Positions 24,797-33,834 of a stretch of DNA of 64,000 nucleotides are shown piece by piece (positions within the stretch are counted from its first letter, which is position 1; each line of letters starts with the position of its first letter). The notes beneath the pieces were generated by a model. That model was not told the DNA's origin. It saw only the letters and a list, made by a program, of their open reading frames with translations, and did no database searches. Made by a program: the position numbers and the translations under genes. The DNA lies in assembly GCF_022869785.1 (NCBI RefSeq), contig NZ_CP094997.1, positions 7,011,001-7,075,000 on the forward strand. Reading direction: 5' to 3'. Source of the DNA: Dyadobacter chenwenxiniae. Lineage in GTDB: Bacteria > Bacteroidota > Bacteroidia > Cytophagales > Spirosomataceae.

Positions 24797-26509
24797 TTAG
24801 GAAAAGCGAATGGTATGCTTGAAAGGCGTAAAACCAGTCAGGAACACAGTCGGTGCTTCAACAGGCGGGAGTGCGCCGCGTAATGCAATGTTCTTGTGCA
24901 AGCCAATCCCCGGACCAAAAGAAATCGTGTCACCATTAAAGCTATAACTTCCGGTTCCTTCTTTCAGCAGCCACGAATCTTTGGTGTTTTCAATTCGGGT
25001 GAGCCCGGTGAATGTGCCGCCCGGCCTGAAAATCAGTTCAACAGCTAAGGGAACCCGTTCGGTGCCTATGGTTTGAATGTCAATTTGCATCCCGTTTTCT
25101 GTTTCGCTGATCAGGATTCTTGTTTCCAGATTTTGGACTTCGCTAACAGGTCGGAACAACCGCGGCATTTTTTCCCAATCTCCGTCTTTCGAAATGAAAT
25201 CTTTGGGATAAGGCTGAAAATACGGCCCGTCCAGTGTTTGGGCCAGCTCCCAGGTTTTTCCTTTTTCATCCAGCTTTTCCGATTGAAATTGTCCTTTGCC
25301 AAAAAATGAGGAAGCCAGTCGCACGCCCTGCAAAACTGCATTTCCTTTCATGAATGTGAGCCAGGAAGGATTATTGGCGATCAATGTGCTGTCCCAATTC
25401 CCTCGCCGGATCCTGACCAGGCCGGAGTTTGGAAAAGTCTTAACATAATTGACAGGTAATGGCTTGGGCGCAGGCAATTCTTTCCATAATGTCTGATCGG
25501 ACAGATAGTAATCCAGAAAACCGCCGATTTTCAACCCGGCTGTTTTTTCAATCATTTGACACATTGCAGCATACGCACCGTTTTGGTCTTTCAAGGCCAG
25601 GTAGCGATAAGGATAGTAATAATTTTCCAACGTCCCGACCAGGGCCTTATCCTGGCGTCCAGAAGCATCCGTAACAATTTCGCCATTCGGATGCACATAG
25701 AACATAGTCATATCGAGATTCTTGCGGACGCTGTCCAGCAGTTCGGGTTTATTGAAACCGCTGGCAATCGTGATCAGCAGCCGGTCTGTCAATGATGAGT
25801 AAATGAACGTGCTTTTCTCATTATACTGGCCGTCCTGATCAATGTCAATGTGTTCGCCGAGCCATTGCTCCGCCCGGGCAACGTATTTGGGATCGGGCCA
25901 AAGTGAGTTGAGCTTCGCGAGCGCGGCGCAAACAACCCACCGGTGATTGGGCGTGTGTATTCCACCTACCGACAGCGCGTTGCCCCCACGGATGAGGAAT
26001 GTTTTGAGGTTTGTCAGCATTTTATCGCCACCGCTGGTTTCCGATTTTTGGATCAGCGTATAGGCAGTCACCAGCCGCTTGACGAGAAACCCAGTGTCTG
26101 GTGTGGAATGGAAGTTGGTAGAAAGCAGATCAATAGTGCCATCCTCGTGCTGTGTTTTAACGAGATAAAGCGTGGCCAGGTTCATGTCTGCAAGCAATTC
26201 GTTTGACCGGAAAAACCGGGAACCAGGCGAAGAGATTGCATTAGCCCCTGCCTGGATCAGCGCCGATGTTGTGTGTGGGTTGACCACCTCAAAAGCGTCC
26301 ATAAGCCCGCCATAAGCAGGATTTGCAGTCTCTTTGATTTGCAATTTCTTGATTGCCTCAACGCCGATATCATTTTGTTTAACCAGCGCTTCCAACCATT
26401 CCGGCACATTTTGTATCCTCTTGTTTACAGGACTAAAGGCCATGGCCGAAGCAATGGGCAAAGCGCAAATAGCGACGGTTGTTCCCTTTACAAAATTTCT
26501 TCTGTTCAT
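24797..26509 (-). CDS. Tat-exported protein with alpha/alpha-barrel plus beta-sandwich layout (function unknown)
   Basis: 570 residues. The N-terminus MNRRNFVKGTTVAICALPIASAMA has the Tat-type RRNFVKG motif and a hydrophobic stretch. Residues ~35-330 are helix-rich with repeated Trp/Tyr motifs (DGTIDLLSTNFHSTPDTGF, HRWVVCAALAKLN, DGQYNEKSTFIYSSLTDRLL) like the toroid of polysaccharide lyase or heparinase-type proteins. The remainder is beta-rich. A carbohydrate-degrading role is inferred from this layout only. No polysaccharide-utilisation genes (SusC/SusD) are adjacent. Confidence 0.6.
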   Translation of the reverse strand: MNRRNFVKGTTVAICALPIASAMAFSPVNKRIQNVPEWLEALVKQNDIGVEAIKKLQIKETANPAYGGLMDAFEVVNPHTTSALIQAGANAISSPGSRFFRSNELLADMNLATLYLVKTQHEDGTIDLLSTNFHSTPDTGFLVKRLVTAYTLIQKSETSGGDKMLTNLKTFLIRGGNALSVGGIHTPNHRWVVCAALAKLNSLWPDPKYVARAEQWLGEHIDIDQDGQYNEKSTFIYSSLTDRLLITIASGFNKPELLDSVRKNLDMTMFYVHPNGEIVTDASGRQDKALVGTLENYYYPYRYLALKDQNGAYAAMCQMIEKTAGLKIGGFLDYYLSDQTLWKELPAPKPLPVNYVKTFPNSGLVRIRRGNWDSTLIANNPSWLTFMKGNAVLQGVRLASSFFGKGQFQSEKLDEKGKTWELAQTLDGPYFQPYPKDFISKDGDWEKMPRLFRPVSEVQNLETRILISETENGMQIDIQTIGTERVPLAVELIFRPGGTFTGLTRIENTKDSWLLKEGTGSYSFNGDTISFGPGIGLHKNIALRGALPPVEAPTVFLTGFTPFKHTIRFS

Positions 26510-26798
26510 GCAGGCAAATCGTTACAAATGCAGACAAAAGAATCGAAAACCGGCGGGTTACTGGTTTGTAGAATTCTTATTACAACTTTTCAATTTATTT
26601 GTAAAAGCGGCCTTAGGATTTGAGATAAAATTCAGGCAAATTTGAACCCGTTTCCCCGATAACAAGATGTTTCTTCAACCGCTTGCTAATTGTATTTTCA
26701 AAAGCCCTGATTTTTCGGGAGCTTTATTATACAGTAGCGCCGAGCTTTCCTGCGCATTTCATCTGCAAATTATAACTCACTATTTTCCTGGCTATTAA

Positions 26799-28256
26799 AT
26801 GAAAACAACTCTACTTCGAAATTTAAGCCTGGGGTATCTTCTTTTGCCGAACCTTATTTTTTCACTGGGTTGGTTCCGTTTGCCCTTGTCGTTGATGCTG
26901 GCCCTGGGCATTGTCTGCATATTTGTTTACAATTTCCGCCTTGAAAAAAGCAGCCTCGCGGAAATCAGTAATAAGCAGCTCATTCAAATTTCCTTCATAT
27001 CGCTGCTGATCATTGCATTTTCCGGCATTGGTGGCTTTTGCTTTCAGGCTTTTGATTACTGGGCGCATAATTCTAAATATTATACACTTTTTAATCATGA
27101 CTGGCCGGTTTTGTTCAAAGCCAATGGCCGTTATGCTTGTCATTACTTCGGTTTCTTCCTTGTTCCCGCATTGATTTCCAAAATGCTGGGCGAATTATCA
27201 GGCATCGCACTTTATTTGTGGGCCTCCGTTGGCTTGTTTCTTGGCTTTTGCTGGATATTCATTTTTACTGGGAAGAGCTATCTTTCTCTGATGCTGTTCC
27301 TCTCATTAGGCGGCGTCGGACATTTGGTGAAAGTGGTTACGCTCCGACTAATCGGCTTAAATTATCATGTACCGCCGTTTTTTACGGAAATCTGGCCTGT
27401 GCTTTATCAGGCGCAATGGGCACCAAACCAACTTATCCCTATCATTATCGTTTCCTCCATTCTTTTTCATGATTATGTGTATCTGAAAAAGCCCGAGAGG
27501 AGCTTCCTGGCCGTTATCGCGATTTTTATCTGGGGGATTTTTCCGTCGATCGTTTTTGTGATCATTTTTTCTATGCTTGTCGTGCTGCGTTACCGCAATG
27601 ATATCCGGGCATTTTTCCAGCGCCAAGTCATGATCGACATTCTCATCCCCGGAATGCTTTTCGTTCCTACTTTTTTCTATTTTTTATCAGGTAAAGGTTC
27701 TGTGATTGCTGGTTTTATCTGGCAGTTTAATCCGCTGAACGAAATCGCGTTCCACTATTTCTTCGGCGTAGTGATCGATCTGGGTGTTTTGGTCGGCATT
27801 GTTTTCATTCTTAACCTTCATAAAAATATCAATAAGGATATCATTCTTGCATTATTTATGCTGCTAATCCTTATTTCGCTCGTAAGAATGGGCAAGTGGA
27901 ACGACTGGTTCCTGAGGGGAAATACACCGGTTCTGACATTGCTTTCTTTGTTTATCCTGCAAGGTTTTTCCGTCTGGATCAAAGAGCGGCCCAACTGGTA
28001 CAAACTGAAAGTTGCCTATCCACTCATGCTGTTTTTATTCATGGGCCTCATCGTCCCGATATCGCAGATCCGGCGGGCATTGCAGGAAAACGTTGTAACG
28101 TCCATGCTTTTCCCCGATAAGGTGACATTTAAGCCTTATCCGTATAATCAGTTTGAAGATTTTTATGAATTGGGCCTGACAATTTACTCGCAGCAGGAAG
28201 CCAACCAGTTCCTGGGTCAGAAAGGCTCGATTTATGAACTTTATTTAGCAAGATAA
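26799..28256 (+). CDS. Polytopic membrane protein of unknown function
   Basis: 485 residues with about eleven transmembrane segments. An early loop after the second or third helix reads FDYWAHNSKYYTLFNHDWP, an acidic/aromatic loop of the kind seen in GT-C glycosyltransferases. The C-terminal ~60 residues are soluble. I cannot assign a family; a GT-C-like or polymer-related membrane enzyme is a guess. The 289-bp gap upstream (26510-26798) shows no gene, repeat or clear promoter. It converges with the amidase gene. Confidence 0.5.
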   Translation: MKTTLLRNLSLGYLLLPNLIFSLGWFRLPLSLMLALGIVCIFVYNFRLEKSSLAEISNKQLIQISFISLLIIAFSGIGGFCFQAFDYWAHNSKYYTLFNHDWPVLFKANGRYACHYFGFFLVPALISKMLGELSGIALYLWASVGLFLGFCWIFIFTGKSYLSLMLFLSLGGVGHLVKVVTLRLIGLNYHVPPFFTEIWPVLYQAQWAPNQLIPIIIVSSILFHDYVYLKKPERSFLAVIAIFIWGIFPSIVFVIIFSMLVVLRYRNDIRAFFQRQVMIDILIPGMLFVPTFFYFLSGKGSVIAGFIWQFNPLNEIAFHYFFGVVIDLGVLVGIVFILNLHKNINKDIILALFMLLILISLVRMGKWNDWFLRGNTPVLTLLSLFILQGFSVWIKERPNWYKLKVAYPLMLFLFMGLIVPISQIRRALQENVVTSMLFPDKVTFKPYPYNQFEDFYELGLTIYSQQEANQFLGQKGSIYELYLAR

Positions 28257-28308
28257 CGCCAACCTTCTGATATCTTCACAGCCCCCGGTAATTGAAACGA
28301 GGTCAGCT

Positions 28309-29913
28309 TTATGCTTTAACCGTTTCAATAAACCTGGGGGCTTTTCTGTTTTTAGAGGCTTGCTCATAGGCATAAGCAATGCGAATCAGGTCCGGCTCTC
28401 CAAATGCTTTACCCAAAAATGAAATGCCGACGGGAAGCTCATTCACAGCACCCATAGGAACAGTTACGGAAGGGAATCCGGATATCGCAGCTGGTCCATA
28501 ACCGCCGTAACCAGTCCAAAAGTCTCCGTTAACCAGGTCATTGCACCAGGCAGGGCCGGTTGCTGGTCCACAAAGCGCATCCAGTTTTTCTGACTCAAAC
28601 AGTGCATTCAATGTATTTCTCACATTTAATATTTTTTTCAGGGCTTCTTTGTATTCCTTCGATTCTAGATCGCCTTTTTCCTGCGAGATTTCCAGTAATT
28701 CCTGCTGGAAATAAGGCATTGCCTTTGCAGCATTGGCTTTGTTGAACGCGATCAGTGCTTCCAAAGACTTTATTTTTGAGTTTGATTTGGAAAGATATTT
28801 ATTCAAACCATCCTTAAATTCATAATGTAGCAGAATAGACTCGGCTCCGTCCACTTTTTGCGTCTTCATATAATTCACTTCTACAATCACAGCCCCTTTT
28901 TCCCTCATTTGATCCAATGCTTTTTTTAGCAAAGCATCCACATCTTCGTGTTGTTTCAGAAAATCTTTTTCAATTCCGATGCGCTTTCCTTTCAAGCCGT
29001 TAGGGTAAAGGGAAGCGGTGAAGTCGGTGAAAATTTTATAATCAACGGCAGTTTTTGCTGGATCGTTGGGGTCGGCCCCCACCATTGCGCTAAGTAACAT
29101 GGCGGCATCCGCAACCGTCCTTCCGAGTGGTCCGGCCGTGTCCTGAGTTGCCGATATGGGGATAATGCCTGAGCGGCTTACCAACCCCACCGTCGGTTTG
29201 ATGCCGACCACACCATTCATCGCTGCCGGGCATGCGATGGAACCGTTGGTTTCCGTGCCTACAGCCACAGCGCAGAAATTTGCGGCAACGGCCGCGCCTG
29301 ATCCCGAACTGGAACCGCAAGGGGAACGGTCCAGTATGTACGGATTCCTGGTTTGCCCGCCACGGCTGCTCCATCCGCTCGACGAACGCGTAGACCGAAA
29401 GTTAGCCCATTCGCTCATATTGGTTTTGCCGAGAATAACCGTTCCGGCTTCGCGCATTTTCTTGACTACAAATGCATCCACAGAAGCAATGTTGCCGGCA
29501 AGTGCGATTGAGCCCGCAGTTGTTTGCATTTTATCCTTCGTATCAATGTTATCCTTGATCAGCACCGGAATGCCGTGCATCGGCCCCCGGACCTTCCCGT
29601 TTTTTCGCTCCGCATCCATCGCATCCGCAATGGCAAGTGCGTCCGGGTTGACTTCGATCACTGCATTGATCTTCGGCCCTTTTTTATCAAAAGCAGCAAT
29701 TTGATCAAGGTAATGCTCTGTGATTGAGCGAGATGATAATTTGCCCTGCTTCATCTGCTCCTGCATTTGCACGACCGTCATTTCGGCTAATGCGAATTTG
29801 GACGGCTCGTGCTTTTCCTGGTTTGCCGATTTGGTCTGACATTGAAAAAATGGAAACGCAACAGTAGTAATTCCAGCAGCAGAAGCCAGACGCACAAAGT
29901 TTCTTCTTTTCAT
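28309..29913 (-). CDS. Amidase signature family protein, exported
   Basis: 534 residues. N-terminus MKRRNFVRLASAAGITTVAFPFFQC: Tat-like RRNFVR motif, hydrophobic stretch and a possible lipobox Cys. The amidase Ser-cisSer-Lys triad is readable: Lys in PVLIKDNIDT, the cis-Ser in CGSSSGSGAA, and the nucleophile Ser in TETNGSIACPAAMNGVVGIKPT. Members hydrolyse amides from small molecules to peptide amides; the substrate is unknown. It is close to glutamyl-tRNA amidotransferase subunit A in sequence, but the signal peptide and absence of gatB/gatC argue against that role. Confidence 0.88.
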   Translation of the reverse strand: MKRRNFVRLASAAGITTVAFPFFQCQTKSANQEKHEPSKFALAEMTVVQMQEQMKQGKLSSRSITEHYLDQIAAFDKKGPKINAVIEVNPDALAIADAMDAERKNGKVRGPMHGIPVLIKDNIDTKDKMQTTAGSIALAGNIASVDAFVVKKMREAGTVILGKTNMSEWANFRSTRSSSGWSSRGGQTRNPYILDRSPCGSSSGSGAAVAANFCAVAVGTETNGSIACPAAMNGVVGIKPTVGLVSRSGIIPISATQDTAGPLGRTVADAAMLLSAMVGADPNDPAKTAVDYKIFTDFTASLYPNGLKGKRIGIEKDFLKQHEDVDALLKKALDQMREKGAVIVEVNYMKTQKVDGAESILLHYEFKDGLNKYLSKSNSKIKSLEALIAFNKANAAKAMPYFQQELLEISQEKGDLESKEYKEALKKILNVRNTLNALFESEKLDALCGPATGPAWCNDLVNGDFWTGYGGYGPAAISGFPSVTVPMGAVNELPVGISFLGKAFGEPDLIRIAYAYEQASKNRKAPRFIETVKA

Positions 29914-29965
29914 AAAGCATTATCATAGGTTCAGATGCAATATAAAAAGTCTCCGTAGTGAAATG

Positions 29966-30112
29966 TTAACGGCGGGATTTTTTTTCAGTAAGCTGTTTCC
30001 AGATCCAGAAAATCAGCCAGAACGGTCCGATCATAATGACGGTGACAACCGTTGCTACGCCGAGAATCAGGGCGAATAAGAATCGAAGGGTTACTATAAT
30101 AATTTCGGTCAT
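29966..30112 (-). CDS. Small single-helix membrane protein (48 residues)
   Basis: A short open frame from ATG at 30112 reading MTEIIIVTLRFLFALILGV... with a hydrophobic helix over residues ~10-38 and a basic end (KKSRR). It is an uncharacterised hypothetical. Support comes from clean start and stop, a membrane-protein pattern with positive-inside tail, and gapless similarity (about 11 of 33 positions by eye) to the small protein encoded divergently at 30335. The 222-bp gap between the two is AT-rich and holds one promoter. Confidence 0.5.
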   Translation of the reverse strand: MTEIIIVTLRFLFALILGVATVVTVIMIGPFWLIFWIWKQLTEKKSRR

Positions 30113-30293
30113 TGCTATGAGTGTGTGTGAATTGTAGAATAAATTATACTGTACTTTCTTGCGCTTAGAATGTTTTTGACAAATAGATATAGTAAGTATA
30201 ACTAGGCATAGTTATAAATAGCTAAATGCCTTTAAATGATATAAATATCTAATAAAATTATCATATATAATTTCTCTGGCACGGTTATTTTTT

Positions 30294-30301
30294 TAACTTT
30301 G
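30294..30301 (+). promoter_or_regulatory. -7 promoter element of the small membrane protein gene
   Basis: TAACTTTG fits TAnnTTTG, 33 bp before the ATG at 30335. Confidence 0.5.
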
Positions 30302-30334
30302 TCATTGAAAAATATCACATAAACAGTAATTGTC

Positions 30335-30523
30335 ATGGACTTCTTATCAAACGTCATATATTATTCAGGTAAGTTACTTTTCGCAACAATTTTGTTTGTT
30401 GCCATGATCATTTCTACCATCGTGTCCTTGCCGTTTATCGGTGTAGGATTGATTAAAGACGCTATTGATTCACATTCGCACCAGCATGCGGACCGGAATC
30501 ACATGGCGGATTATTTCGGATAA
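30335..30523 (+). CDS. Small membrane protein with His-rich tail (62 residues)
   Basis: One hydrophobic helix-rich segment (residues ~12-42) is followed by a His/Asp-rich tail (DSHSHQHADRNHMADY) that could bind metal. It has its own promoter element and a terminator, so it is probably a real monocistronic gene. Family unknown. Confidence 0.65.
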   Translation: MDFLSNVIYYSGKLLFATILFVAMIISTIVSLPFIGVGLIKDAIDSHSHQHADRNHMADYFG

Positions 30524-30553
30524 TACGATCTTGACATATTGAATAATATAAAT

Positions 30554-30585
30554 GGGTGCAGAAATCAGATTCTGCCCCTTTTTTT
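30554..30585 (+). terminator. Rho-independent terminator of the small membrane protein gene
   Basis: GGGTGCAGAA / TTCTGCCCC stem with one mismatch, short loop, followed by seven or more T residues, about 30 bp after the stop. Confidence 0.8.
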
Positions 30586-30691
30586 GTTCATATACTACAT
30601 AAACATGGCAACATTCCGAGGTCATGAGAAGTTATTCTTCCAAATCGAATACTTTTGGGCTTTATCCATATAGTTAGTCGTAGTAACCAAA

Positions 30692-31687
30692 ATGGCCGGA
30701 ATGTTTTCAGAAAGGATTGTTAAATGCGTTTTTATATGGGGACTAAGTGCAGTGACTTCGTTCACTTATGCCCAGGAAAGTAGATATAGTTTTGAACAAG
30801 GCATGATGGGCTCTCCATTTAAGCTCGTGTTTTATGCAAAAAACGATTCCGTAGCTAACATTGCAGCCCAAAGTGCATTTAAAAGAATTGAGAAACTGAA
30901 CGAACTTTTAAGCGATTACCGCGATGGAAGTGAAATAAACATGCTTTCGGCCCAGTCCGGAAGCGGCAAATGGGTGCCGGTGAGTGATGATCTCTTCAAC
31001 ATTCTGGCCATCAGTCAGGATATCAGCGTAAAAACGGATGGGGCTTTTGACGCAACTTTGGGCCCGGTGGTGCAGATGTGGCGCCACGCGACCAGGAAGG
31101 GCATTTTTCCGAAGGAAAGCGAAATTAAGGAAGCGATGGCGAAAACGGGTTACACAAAAATGAAGCTTGACCCGAAATCCAAAAAAGTATTTCTGTCACA
31201 AAAGGGGATGCGGCTGGACATTGGTGGTCTTGGGAAAGGATTCGCCGCCGAAGAAGCGGTGAAAGTCTTGCAGACCTTTGGTATAAAATCAATTATGATG
31301 GATGCCGGCGGAAAAATCGTTCTCACCAGTCCGCCACCGGGGACAGAAGGCTGGAACATTACCATTTCAAATGGCAGTGATTCGCTTAAAACAATGGCAT
31401 TATCAAACGTGGCGCTCGCCACCTCCGGCCCAACGTATCGTTTTATGGAATATAATGGGACCAGATATTCGCACATTGTCGATCCGAAAACGGGCATAGG
31501 GCTGTTATTTCACGTGCGAACAACTGTTATTTCGCTGGATGGGACCGTTGCGGATGCACTAGCGACAGCATTCAGTGTGGCAGGAATCGCGAAAAGCAAG
31601 AAGATCATCGCACGGTTTCCTGACAGTAAAGTTTGGCTGGTGGAAAGGCAGGATGAGCGTGTGGCCGAATGGAATACATTGGAATAG
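30692..31687 (+). CDS. apbE: FAD:protein FMN transferase (ApbE family)
   Basis: 331 residues with an N-terminal signal peptide (hydrophobic residues ~10-27, cut near TYAQ). ApbE attaches FMN through phosphate to Thr/Ser of target proteins such as RnfG/NqrC, or trims FAD, in the periplasm with Mg2+. Visible marks: LDIGGLGKGFAAEEAVKVL, MMDAGGKIVL, and the conserved HIVDPKTG followed by the Asp in SLDGTVADALATAFSV. No Rnf/Nqr genes are nearby. A second in-frame ATG three codons in is possible. Confidence 0.9.
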   Translation: MAGMFSERIVKCVFIWGLSAVTSFTYAQESRYSFEQGMMGSPFKLVFYAKNDSVANIAAQSAFKRIEKLNELLSDYRDGSEINMLSAQSGSGKWVPVSDDLFNILAISQDISVKTDGAFDATLGPVVQMWRHATRKGIFPKESEIKEAMAKTGYTKMKLDPKSKKVFLSQKGMRLDIGGLGKGFAAEEAVKVLQTFGIKSIMMDAGGKIVLTSPPPGTEGWNITISNGSDSLKTMALSNVALATSGPTYRFMEYNGTRYSHIVDPKTGIGLLFHVRTTVISLDGTVADALATAFSVAGIAKSKKIIARFPDSKVWLVERQDERVAEWNTLE

Positions 31688-31740
31688 TTTTTTAACCCTC
31701 ACCTTGAAAGCATAGCTTACCGCTTTTTCAGCTAAAATTT

Positions 31741-33834
31741 ATGACAAAGACTATTTTTATCGCTTCCGCAGAGCCATATGCAGGGAAGTCAGTGATTGCA
31801 TTGGGCCTTGTTAATATGCTTTTGTCCAAAACACAAAAAATCGGTTTTTTTAAACCCATCATTTCCCAGCAGGAACCCGGGCGGAAAGACAAGCACATTG
31901 AGGCCATTATTAGTTACTTTTCATTGCCTATTGCTTACGAGGATACATTCGCTTTTACCCGGCAGGAAGTTTTGCAACACCCCGAATCGGAAAACTGGGG
32001 CGAAATGATCAACACCATTATCAGCAAGTTTAAAAAGCTGGAAGAGGATTACGATTTTACCGTCATTGAAGGAAGTGACTTTTTAGGTGAAGGAATTGCC
32101 TTTGAATTCGAATCCAACGCGGCGATTGCTAAAAACCTTGGTGCGCCGGTGCTGACAATCATCAATGGTGAAAATAAATCTACGGCTCAGATTATTAATT
32201 CAGCGCTGAATGTGCTGCGAAATTTTGAATCGCGTGAAGTCCAGGTGCTGGGCATTGTGGCGAATCGGGTTAAGGCCGAACAAGTGGAAGACGTCAGGGA
32301 ATTGCTGCGGATGCAGTTACCGGACGACATTATGCTCACGGTGATTCCCTGGGAAAAAGCGCTGCTAAGTCCTACTATGCGCGAAATTGCCGATGCGCTC
32401 GACGCCAAAGTGCTTTTTGGGGAACATTTGCTTTCGAGCCAGGTTGACAACTACGTGACCGGTGCCATGATGCTGCCCAACTTTCTGAACCATATCAAAG
32501 AGAATGTGCTGATCATCACACCCGGCGACCGGGGCGACATTGTGATCGGTGCATTGCAGGCTAACCTTTCCACCAATTATCCCAAAGTTGCAGGCATTGT
32601 TCTGACGGCCGGAACCATTCCCGAAGAGCCGGTAATGAGGCTGGTGGAAGGTTTGCAAAACATTATCCCCATCATTGCCGTACAGCAAGGCACATTTGGA
32701 ACGACGACGGCCATTGGTGCGATACATTCGCGAATTACTGCGGACAACACGAAAAAGATCGAGCTGGCGATCGACACTTTTGAAAAATATGTGGATATGA
32801 AAAAGCTGGATGATAAAATCATCACATTCCAGCCAGAAGGAATCACGCCACATATGTTTCAGTATCAACTGGTGAAATGGGCGAAAAGCCAGAAAAAGCA
32901 CATTGTCCTGCCGGAAGGCAATGATGACCGGATTTTACGGGCGGCTGCCAGGTTAGTTGGCCAGAATGTGGTGGACCTGACGATCCTTGGTGATCCAACG
33001 GAAGTTGCCGCTGCTATTAAAAGGCTGGGAATAGATCTCGACCTGAATATAGTCAGGGTTGTAAATCCAACTCATTCGGAACATTATGAAGATTATGTAG
33101 AGACACTGTATGAGCTCCGGAAAAATAAAAATGTAAACCTGGAAATGGCGCGCGACCTGATGACGGATGTCTCGTATTTCGGCACAATGATGGTTTACAA
33201 AGGTCATGCGGATGGAATGGTTTCCGGCGCGGTGCACACGACGCAGCACACGATCCGGCCCGCATTGCAGTTTATCAAAACAAAACCAGGCGTTTCCATC
33301 GTCTCGTCCATCTTCTTTATGTGCCTCCCGGACCGCGTCGCGATCTTTGGCGACTGTGCCGTAAACCCAAACCCAACGGCTTCCCAGCTTGCCGATATCG
33401 CTATTTCATCCGCCGAAAGCAGTGCGAGATTTGGCATTGAACCGCGCATTGCAATGCTGTCTTATTCATCCGGAACTTCGGGAGAAGGCGAGGATGTGGA
33501 ACGTGTTCGCGAGGCGACGGCTCTTGTAAAGGAGCGGGCGCCGCATCTCAAAGTGGAAGGTCCCATCCAGTATGACGCCGCTGTGGACCCGATTGTAGGC
33601 AACCAGAAATTATCGAATTCCGAAGTAGCAGGAAAGGCCAGCGTGCTGATTTTTCCAGACCTGAACACAGGGAATAACACTTACAAAGCCGTTCAGCGTG
33701 AAACGGGGGCTTTGGCAATCGGGCCGATGTTGCAGGGGCTGAATAAACCCATCAACGACCTGAGCCGCGGATGCACCGTCGACGATATTTTTAACACCGT
33801 GGTAATCACCGCCATTCAATGTCAGCAAGAATGA
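31741..33834 (+). CDS. pta: Phosphate acetyltransferase (long form)
   Basis: 697 residues, the long Pta form. It interconverts acetyl-CoA and acetyl phosphate. Residues 1-~210 are a P-loop dethiobiotin-synthetase-like domain (ASAEPYAGKSVIALGL), ~215-330 a DRTGG regulatory domain (LIITPGDRGDIVIGALQA), and ~370-697 the catalytic PTA_PTB domain (KKHIVLPEGNDDRILRAA, DGMVSGAVHTTQHTIRPALQ, AMLSYSSGTSGEGEDVERVREAT, FPDLNTGNNTYKAVQRETGA). ATGA overlap with ackA shows translational coupling. Confidence 0.95.
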   Translation: MTKTIFIASAEPYAGKSVIALGLVNMLLSKTQKIGFFKPIISQQEPGRKDKHIEAIISYFSLPIAYEDTFAFTRQEVLQHPESENWGEMINTIISKFKKLEEDYDFTVIEGSDFLGEGIAFEFESNAAIAKNLGAPVLTIINGENKSTAQIINSALNVLRNFESREVQVLGIVANRVKAEQVEDVRELLRMQLPDDIMLTVIPWEKALLSPTMREIADALDAKVLFGEHLLSSQVDNYVTGAMMLPNFLNHIKENVLIITPGDRGDIVIGALQANLSTNYPKVAGIVLTAGTIPEEPVMRLVEGLQNIIPIIAVQQGTFGTTTAIGAIHSRITADNTKKIELAIDTFEKYVDMKKLDDKIITFQPEGITPHMFQYQLVKWAKSQKKHIVLPEGNDDRILRAAARLVGQNVVDLTILGDPTEVAAAIKRLGIDLDLNIVRVVNPTHSEHYEDYVETLYELRKNKNVNLEMARDLMTDVSYFGTMMVYKGHADGMVSGAVHTTQHTIRPALQFIKTKPGVSIVSSIFFMCLPDRVAIFGDCAVNPNPTASQLADIAISSAESSARFGIEPRIAMLSYSSGTSGEGEDVERVREATALVKERAPHLKVEGPIQYDAAVDPIVGNQKLSNSEVAGKASVLIFPDLNTGNNTYKAVQRETGALAIGPMLQGLNKPINDLSRGCTVDDIFNTVVITAIQCQQE

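Noticed and set aside
28291..28329. ATTGAAACG / CGTTTCAAT inverted repeat near the amidase stop as a terminator
   Set aside because: One arm is inside the amidase coding end, the loop is long (21 nt) and no T-run follows on either strand.
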